Part shown: positions 31,771 to 36,888 of the stretch, piece by piece
Numbering within the stretch: the stretch's first letter is position 1
How the letters are laid out: every line of letters starts with the position of its first letter
Assembly (NCBI RefSeq): GCF_010550245.1
Contig: NZ_JAAGLU010000059.1
Location: 1-36,888 of the forward strand
Source of the DNA: Streptomyces sp. SID12501
Lineage (GTDB): Bacteria > Actinomycetota > Actinomycetes > Streptomycetales > Streptomycetaceae
Direction of reading: 5' to 3'
Length of the DNA stretch: 36,888 nucleotides
Made by a program: the position numbers and the translations under genes
The notes under the pieces: model-generated
Seen by the model: the letters and a program-made list of their open reading frames with translations, nothing else
Told to the model about the DNA's origin: nothing
Database searches by the model: none

Positions 31771-31805
31771 GTGCGCCCCGAGTGACCGCTGTCCCCGGGG
31801 CGCAC
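31771..31805. terminator. Bidirectional terminator hairpin between ispE and the protease gene
   Basis: GTGCGCCCCG and CGGGGCGCAC form a perfect 10-bp stem with a 15-base loop. It lies between two convergent genes (ends at 31701 and 31849) and can serve both. Confidence 0.75.
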
Positions 31806-31848
31806 GCCTGTTCGCGCAGACTCAGATCGCTCGGAAGGTTCCGAACGC

Positions 31849-33462
31849 TCAGAAGGTGAGCTTCCAGCTGTTGATGTAGCCGGTGTCGGCGCTGTAGATG
31901 TCCTGGACCTTGAGCTGCCAGGTCCCGTTGACGGTGGTCTCGCTGGACGCGTCGACGGTGTAGGTGGCGTCGACGTTGTCGGTGGAGTCCGAGGAACTGC
32001 TGCTCTTCAGGCGGTAGGTGGAGCCGTCCGGTGCGACCAGGTCGATGACGAGGTCACCGCGGTAGGTGTGCACGATGTTGACGTACACGGACAGGTCGCT
32101 GGGCGCGCTGCCGGTGATGCCGCTGACGGTGATCGGCGAGTAGACGGCCGAACCGGCGTCCGTGATGGTCACGTCGGTGGTCGACTCGAAGGCGGTACCG
32201 GTGTCGCCGCTGTCGTCATCCCCGCTGGGCGTGACCTGGAGGAGCAGGTTGGGGCTGCCGGTGCCGACGCTGGTGAGGGTGCCGCTGGACGCGGCCGAGG
32301 TCAGCGCGGTGGCGACCTGGGCGGGCGTGGCGCTGGGGTTCTCGCCCAGGTAGACGGCCGCCGCGCCGGCGACGTGCGGGGACGCCATCGACGTACCGGA
32401 GAGGGAGGTGGTGGCGGTGTTCGACGTGTTGTACGTCGACGTGATGCTCGACCCCGGCGCGAAGATGTCCACGGCGGAGCCGTAGTTGGAGTACGAGGCC
32501 CGCGCGTCGGCGCTCGTGCTGGCGCCCACGGTGATCGCGGAGGCGACGCGAGCCGGGGAGTTCGAGGACGCGGTGATGTTGTCGTTGCCCGCGGCCACGG
32601 CGTAAGTGACGCCCGAGGCAATGGAGTTGGCGACCGCCTCGTCGAGTACGGAGTCGGCGTCACCGCCCAGCGACATGTTGGCGACGGCCGGGCTGACGTG
32701 GTTCGTGGTCACCCAGTCGATACCGGCGACGACCTGGGCGGTGGTCCCGGACCCCGAGTCGTCGAGCACGCGCACGGCGACGATCTTGGCGGCCTTGGCG
32801 ACACCGTACGTGGTGCTGGCGACCGTTCCGGCGACGTGCGTGCCGTGCCCGTTGCCGTCGTCCGCGCTGGTGTCGCCGTCGATGGCGTCGTAGCCGTAGG
32901 AGGCGCGTCCGCCGAAGTTGGTGTGGGTGATCCGTACACCGGTGTCGATGATGTAGGCGGTCACGCCGCTGCCCGCGCTGGACGGGTACGTGTAGGCGGA
33001 GTCGAGCGGCAGATCGGCCTGGTCTATCCGGTCGAGCCCCCAAGTGGGGCTGCTCTGCGTGTCGTTGATGTGCAGGGTCTTGTTCTGCACGACCTTCGCG
33101 ACGGCGGGGTCGGCGGCGAGCCGCTTGGCCTCGGTCTCGGTCATCTCGGTCGCGTACCCGTTGAGGGCCGACTTGTAGGTCTGCTCGACCTCGGCGCCGT
33201 AGCGGGTGGCGAGCGCCTTGCCCTTGCTGGAGGCGGCCTGGAAACCGGCACTGTCCTTGAGGGTGACGAGGTAACTGTCCTTGATGACACCGTCGGCGCC
33301 GGCGCCCTGGATCACACCGACGGCCGGGGTGGCCGCGACGGCGGGCGCGACGGCGGCGCCACCGAGGGCGAGTACGGAGGCCGCGGCGGCGAGAGCGGCG
33401 AGGGTGCCGCGTGTGGGGCGCGCGGCGGCAGAGATGTGTGTGGGGGAGTGCGGTACGGACAC
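31849..33462 (-). CDS. Secreted subtilisin-like S8 protease with P-domain
   Basis: From the GTG at 33460-33462 (GAGGGG ribosome site) this is a 537-residue preproenzyme. It has a signal peptide (about 1-44, ending APAVA-AT), an I9 propeptide (about 60-135; DSYLVTLKDSAGFQAASSKG), and the S8 domain (about 140-410). The catalytic triad is D173 (IIDTGV), H206 (NGHGTHVAGT) and S358 (SGTSMASPH), with the oxyanion Asn N293 in AAGNDN. After a short acidic linker (SGDDDSGDTG) a proprotein-convertase P-domain fills about 425-537 (HTYRGDLVIDLVAPDGSTYR, WQLKVQD). It probably degrades extracellular protein for nutrition or development. Confidence 0.95.
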   Translation of the reverse strand: MSVPHSPTHISAAARPTRGTLAALAAAASVLALGGAAVAPAVAATPAVGVIQGAGADGVIKDSYLVTLKDSAGFQAASSKGKALATRYGAEVEQTYKSALNGYATEMTETEAKRLAADPAVAKVVQNKTLHINDTQSSPTWGLDRIDQADLPLDSAYTYPSSAGSGVTAYIIDTGVRITHTNFGGRASYGYDAIDGDTSADDGNGHGTHVAGTVASTTYGVAKAAKIVAVRVLDDSGSGTTAQVVAGIDWVTTNHVSPAVANMSLGGDADSVLDEAVANSIASGVTYAVAAGNDNITASSNSPARVASAITVGASTSADARASYSNYGSAVDIFAPGSSITSTYNTSNTATTSLSGTSMASPHVAGAAAVYLGENPSATPAQVATALTSAASSGTLTSVGTGSPNLLLQVTPSGDDDSGDTGTAFESTTDVTITDAGSAVYSPITVSGITGSAPSDLSVYVNIVHTYRGDLVIDLVAPDGSTYRLKSSSSSDSTDNVDATYTVDASSETTVNGTWQLKVQDIYSADTGYINSWKLTF

Positions 33463-33635
33463 TGGGTGGTTCCCCTCTGGTTCGATGTGCACGAGTCGTA
33501 CGGGGACGTGTGGGGGGTGAGGGGGGTGGCGTCTCCGTGGGCACACCGTGACGGAATTGAAGGGATCACGTCAATAAGGGGAATCCCTACGTCCGGGTAG
33601 AGGGCGAGTTATCCACCGTCGACCCACTACGTGGA

Positions 33636-33677
33636 CGGCAACGGCAACGACAATGGCAACGGCAACGGCAACGACTA
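33636..33677 (+). repeat. (GGCAAC)n hexanucleotide repeat
   Basis: Seven imperfect GGCAAC/GACAAT units lie in the gap between the protease start and the VOC gene. One frame reads GNGNDNGNGNGND then TAA, but a stop at 33598-33600 and the lack of a start make coding unlikely. Confidence 0.75.
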
Positions 33678-33757
33678 AGATTTGCGGCGACATCGCGTGT
33701 CGGTCACCGGCTGGGTGAGACATGGAGGTGTCGGGATATGCCCTTCGGAGGCATTCC

Positions 33758-34147
33758 TTGTCAGTCGAGTTGAACCACACGATCGTCCATGCCCGGGACA
33801 ACCGGGAGTCAGCGGAATTCTTCGCGAACCTGCTCGGTCTCGAAATCACCGCCGAGTGGGGCCCGTTCATCGCCGTTGATCTGAGCAACGGCGTCACGCT
33901 GGACTTCGCCACGATCCCCGCGGATCGGATCACCCCCCAGCACTACGCTTTCCTGGTCTCCGAGGAGGAGTTCGACGCGGCGTACGCGCAGATCAGGCAG
34001 CGCGGCATCGAGCACTACGCCGACCCTCACCGGAAGCAGCCCGGCACGGTCAACCACAATGACGGTGGCCGCGGCGTGTACTTCATGGACCCGGCGGGCC
34101 ACGCCATGGAACTCATCACCGTGCCGTACGGCGGCTGGGCCTCGTAA
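33758..34147 (+). CDS. VOC-fold protein with TTG start
   Basis: This 129-residue glyoxalase-fold protein reads SVELNHTIVHARDNRESAEF, LLGLEITAEWGPFIAVDLSN, HYAFLVSEEEFDAAYAQIRQ, and the terminal metal-ligand strand GVYFMDPAGHAMELIT. Metal-binding residues are likely H in LNHTIV, H in QHYAFL and E in MELIT. I place the start at TTG 33758: it has a perfect GGAGG six bases before it and begins on the first conserved strand. An ATG at 33722 would add 12 residues unlike the family. The substrate is unknown; ring-cleavage dioxygenase-like or resistance roles are both possible. Confidence 0.88.
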   Translation: MSVELNHTIVHARDNRESAEFFANLLGLEITAEWGPFIAVDLSNGVTLDFATIPADRITPQHYAFLVSEEEFDAAYAQIRQRGIEHYADPHRKQPGTVNHNDGGRGVYFMDPAGHAMELITVPYGGWAS

Positions 34148-34153
34148 TCGCAT

Positions 34154-34194
34154 GGCCGAGGGCCGCACTCCGGCGTGGAGTGCGGCCCTCGGCC
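34154..34194 (+). terminator. 18-bp terminator hairpin after the VOC gene
   Basis: GGCCGAGGGCCGCACTCC and its exact complement enclose a five-base loop, seven bases after the stop. This is among the strongest hairpins in the window. Confidence 0.85.
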
Positions 34195-34241
34195 GCTGCC
34201 TGTGCCTTATGGGATCGCGGTCGGCCCGGCTGTCCCGGGCT

Positions 34242-34300
34242 TCACATGTTTCTCACATGTGACCCAGAAAATGCTTGTCCTGAACCCGACATGTGTGTCT
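34242..34300 (+). promoter_or_regulatory. Three ACATGT motifs upstream of the lectin/coiled-coil gene
   Basis: TCACATGT (34242), the palindrome TCACATGTGA (34253-34262) and a third ACATGTG near 34290 lie 100-155 bp before the ATG at 34397. The first two are 11 bp apart, about one helical turn. A TTGTCC...TATGGT pair follows and may be a weak promoter. A regulator-binding cluster is plausible. Confidence 0.4.
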
Positions 34301-34396
34301 ATGGTGAGCGCCGCGCCGCACGGAGTTGACCACTCCGCCACCGCGCGAGTTGACAGGCGACCGGGGAATACCCTCGCCACGGGGAGGACAGACCAC

Positions 34397-36888
34397 ATGC
34401 CGAGACTTCGGCTCTTCACGCATGCCCGGACGAGATCCGGCCTGCTCACACCACTGCTCACGTCCACGCTCGGCGTGGCCCTGCTCGGCGGCCTCGCCGT
34501 GCAGCCGACACTGCTGAGCCGGTACGCGGCCGACGACATGGCAGCCGTCGCCGACAGCTACGACGGCTTCGACGCCACCGCGGCCGAGCAGCTCCGGCAG
34601 GACCAGTGCCTGATGGCCGAGGCGCTGCGCATGGGCGGTCCGGCCATGGTCGGCGTCGCGCAGAACGCGCTCGGCCAGACCCCGGACAAGCTGCACACGG
34701 CAGCGAACCGAAATTACTGGGAGACGACCCCACTCTCCCAGGCGTTCGAGCAGGACCGGGACCTCCTGGACGCGGAATCCGAGGCGCGCGGCGTAATCCG
34801 CAGTTCCTGGCCGAAGCCGCTCACGGAGCTGTCCTTCCCCGCGAGCTTCAAGACTGTCACCGACTTCACGTGGCCGCCGGGGAACGGAAGCGATGGCGAG
34901 GACTTCTTCAGCCAGACCGGTCTGCCCCAGTGGTCCGGCGCGGCGTGGCGGCGGGCGGAGGGCGACTTCTACGAGGACCCGACCCCGGAGGCAGACGCCG
35001 CCACTCTCAAGGCCGTCAAGGATCTCGGTGACCCGCTCTACGGCTCCTCTCCCGACCCGCACAGCCCCAACTGGTCGCAGGCGTTCGCCGAGTATCAGAC
35101 CTACGACCGCCTGGTGAACGAAAGCTTCCATCCGACCTCCACCGACAACGCCCGCCTCTTCCTGACGTACGGCGGCTTCCCGCAGACCGCGCCCGAGCCG
35201 GACAGCGTCGAGTACCGCATCGCCGTCGAGGACCTGAAAACCCGGTTCGCGTCCTGCGAGTGGCGTGGTCCGGTCGATCCGAGGAAGGTCCTGGGCAAGG
35301 AGGTCGCGTCGGCGTCTGCGGAGTGGCAGCAGGAGGTCGCCGCACAGGCCACGCAGCGCAACCAGATCCTCATCGCCAACCGGGACACCATCAAGGCCCT
35401 CACCACGGGCGCCACGGCATTGGGCGAGATGCTGGGTCAGTCCTGGATCGCGGATCACCTGACCCGTTGGCAGGACTACTGGTCGGCCGGCGGACCCGGC
35501 TGGATCGGCGACAGCCCGTTCGTGGTGCACGCCCACGGAGCCTCCGACAAGTGTCTGGAGGTGGCCGGCGCCAAGAAGGACAACGGTACGGCCGTGCAGA
35601 TCTCGACCTGCAACGGCGGCGTCGGGCAGAAGTGGCAGATCTCCGGCGACAACCTGTTCAACCCGAACTCGGGCAAGTGCCTGACCGTCAAGGGTGGCGC
35701 GAGCGCCAACGGTACGGTCGTGCAGATCGCCACCTGCGGCACCTTCGTGTCCCAGAAGTGGGAGTACGGCACGCACGGCACGACACGGCTGTACAACCCG
35801 AGCACCGGCAATTGTCTCGACCTGGCCGACTACACCAACAGCCGCGACGGCCGGATGTGGGACTGCACCGGTAAGGACCCGCAGAAGTTCGACATCGTCC
35901 CGTCCGGTCACAACGGCACCGACAAGCTCGACTACCCGACCAAGGCCCAGTTCGACAAGGCGAAGAAGGGTGTCACGGACGCCCAGACCGCCGCGAAGAC
36001 TCAGCTCGACCTGCTCAAGGACCGGGTCACGGTGGCGAAGACGGCCGTGACCAAGACGGACACCGCGCTGCAGGCGGCGTACGGCATCGCGGACAAGGCG
36101 GGTGCCCCGCGTGGCCGCGCGCTGCTCGTGGGCCAGCAGAAGGCACAGGTCACCAAGGCGTCGGCCGCCGCGCTCGACGCGCTGGCCAAGGCCGGTGACA
36201 CCGCCTACGCGGCCACCCGGGCCGCGGCCGGCGACAGTGCGACCATCGCCGCGCGTGCCGTGACGCAGGCCGCCCAGTCGAGGGCGGCGTTCCGTACCGC
36301 CGCCGCGAACGAGGCCCGGGCCCAGGCGAAGGCCGCCGCCGACGCCGCCGCCGTACAGGCGCAGACCGCCAAGGCGGCCCGGGATCTCGCGAAGGTGAAG
36401 CTCGCCCAGACGCAGAAGGCCGAGGCCGACGCGAAGGCCGCCGCCGCCGACGCGCGTGCCAAGCGGCTCGCCGCTCAGGCCGAGGAGGCCACGGCGAAGG
36501 CGGAGAAGGAGACCGCCGCCGCCAGGCAGGCCGAGGCCGCGCAACACAAGGTGAACGCGCAGGGGTACGCGCAGACCGCCACCGAGGCCAAGGGCCGGGC
36601 GGAGAGCGCCGAAACCACCGCCCGGGGCAAGCGCCAGGATGCGGAAGGCGCGCGGGACCGGGCCAAGGGGCTCAGCGACGACGCCTGGGACGCCGAGAGC
36701 AGGTCGAATGCGGCGCTGGCGAAGGCCAACGCCAAGGACGCCTACGCCGAGGCCCACGAGTCGGACTCCGACGCCAAGGAGTCCCGGGCCGCGGCGGACG
36801 AGGCGGACCAGGCCGCCGGTGATGCGGAGTCGGCCGCGAGTTCGGCGCGCGCCGAGGCGGACGCGGCCGCCGCCGCGACCGCCGCCGC
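34397..36888 (+). CDS. Large predicted exported protein: ricin-type lectin domain and Ala-rich coiled coil (3' end outside window)
   Basis: An open frame of 830 codons runs from ATG 34397 (GGGGAGG site) off the window. A hydrophobic segment near residues 16-40 (LLTPLLTSTLGVALLGGLAV) acts as signal or anchor. Residues about 45-360 are a domain I cannot name (Trp-rich; WPPGNGSDGEDFFSQTGLPQ). Residues about 370-500 form a ricin-B beta-trefoil lectin with Q-x-W motifs (GQKWQIS, SQKWEYG) and paired cysteines, so sugar binding is likely. From about 510 onwards comes a very long Ala/Lys/Glu/Gln coiled coil (AKTAVTKTDTALQAAYGIAD, AAADARAKRLAAQAEEATAK). This layout is known from Streptomyces giant exported proteins, some of which end in HINT or toxin domains. 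The effector end is not visible here. Confidence 0.85.
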   Translation, partial: MPRLRLFTHARTRSGLLTPLLTSTLGVALLGGLAVQPTLLSRYAADDMAAVADSYDGFDATAAEQLRQDQCLMAEALRMGGPAMVGVAQNALGQTPDKLHTAANRNYWETTPLSQAFEQDRDLLDAESEARGVIRSSWPKPLTELSFPASFKTVTDFTWPPGNGSDGEDFFSQTGLPQWSGAAWRRAEGDFYEDPTPEADAATLKAVKDLGDPLYGSSPDPHSPNWSQAFAEYQTYDRLVNESFHPTSTDNARLFLTYGGFPQTAPEPDSVEYRIAVEDLKTRFASCEWRGPVDPRKVLGKEVASASAEWQQEVAAQATQRNQILIANRDTIKALTTGATALGEMLGQSWIADHLTRWQDYWSAGGPGWIGDSPFVVHAHGASDKCLEVAGAKKDNGTAVQISTCNGGVGQKWQISGDNLFNPNSGKCLTVKGGASANGTVVQIATCGTFVSQKWEYGTHGTTRLYNPSTGNCLDLADYTNSRDGRMWDCTGKDPQKFDIVPSGHNGTDKLDYPTKAQFDKAKKGVTDAQTAAKTQLDLLKDRVTVAKTAVTKTDTALQAAYGIADKAGAPRGRALLVGQQKAQVTKASAAALDALAKAGDTAYAATRAAAGDSATIAARAVTQAAQSRAAFRTAAANEARAQAKAAADAAAVQAQTAKAARDLAKVKLAQTQKAEADAKAAAADARAKRLAAQAEEATAKAEKETAAARQAEAAQHKVNAQGYAQTATEAKGRAESAETTARGKRQDAEGARDRAKGLSDDAWDAESRSNAALAKANAKDAYAEAHESDSDAKESRAAADEADQAAGDAESAASSARAEADAAAAATAA

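Noticed and set aside
32068..33600. A 510-codon plus-strand frame
   Set aside because: It is antisense to the subtilisin gene, whose triad and domains are complete.
33610..33678. Asn/Gly-repeat peptide coded by the GGCAAC tract
   Set aside because: The frame is bounded by a stop just upstream with no start codon between; treated as a simple repeat.
34253..36757. An 834-codon open frame on the minus strand
   Set aside because: It is antisense to a frame with ribosome site, hydrophobic export segment, lectin domain and coiled coil; its Gly/Leu/Arg-rich product has no domain. Such long shadows are normal in GC-rich genes.

Overview
This is high-GC actinomycete DNA, almost certainly from a Streptomyces chromosome. 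Third codon positions are strongly G/C, GTG starts are frequent, and Streptomyces markers are present: an SsgA-like sporulation protein, a bacterial protein O-mannosyltransferase, an RpfB-type resuscitation factor, and an XRE/DUF397 regulator set. The core gene order from about 5.7 to 31.7 kb looks like a conserved Streptomyces backbone. I made no database comparison; family names come from motifs and remembered family features.

Left part (1-8.5 kb): the tail of a TPR protein with near-identical internal repeats, then a decayed DMT-transporter remnant. Next is a minus-strand run of a RidA-like protein, a GNAT acetyltransferase, a metallophosphoesterase, a serine hydrolase of the beta-lactamase class C type, and an Ohr/OhrR organic-peroxide defence pair. 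A cbiMNQO-type nickel/cobalt ECF importer follows. A perfect inverted repeat just upstream of its first gene closely resembles the Nur (nickel Fur) box, and that gene appears to be leaderless.

Middle (8.5-19.3 kb): a cell-envelope cluster holding ssgE-like, two paralogous penicillin-binding transpeptidases, the mannosyltransferase pmt, divergent rsmI, a zinc-ribbon protein, transposase debris, a secreted beta/gamma-crystallin-like protein, a TatD nuclease and rpfB.

Accessory island (19.3-29.9 kb): rpfB and rsmA (ksgA) are neighbours in the tatD-rpfB-ksgA-ispE order known from Mycobacterium. Here they are separated by about 10.5 kb. The island holds a membrane protein, a HATPase / XRE-DUF5753 / 2x DUF397 module, and gene wreckage: a stop-interrupted gene, IS21 and IS630 fragments, and a truncated alpha/beta hydrolase. 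It also holds a secreted RTX-like calcium-binding protein flanked by inverted IS630 ends, a zinc alcohol dehydrogenase, an isochorismatase-like hydrolase with a GlxA-type AraC regulator, a protein of unknown function and a glyoxalase-fold protein.

Right part (29.9-36.9 kb): the core resumes with rsmA and ispE, translationally coupled. Then come a secreted subtilisin with a P-domain, a second VOC protein with a TTG start, and the first 830 codons of a very large predicted exported protein. That protein has a ricin-type lectin domain and a long Ala-rich coiled coil and runs off the window. Its layout resembles the N-terminal part of polymorphic-toxin or surface proteins.
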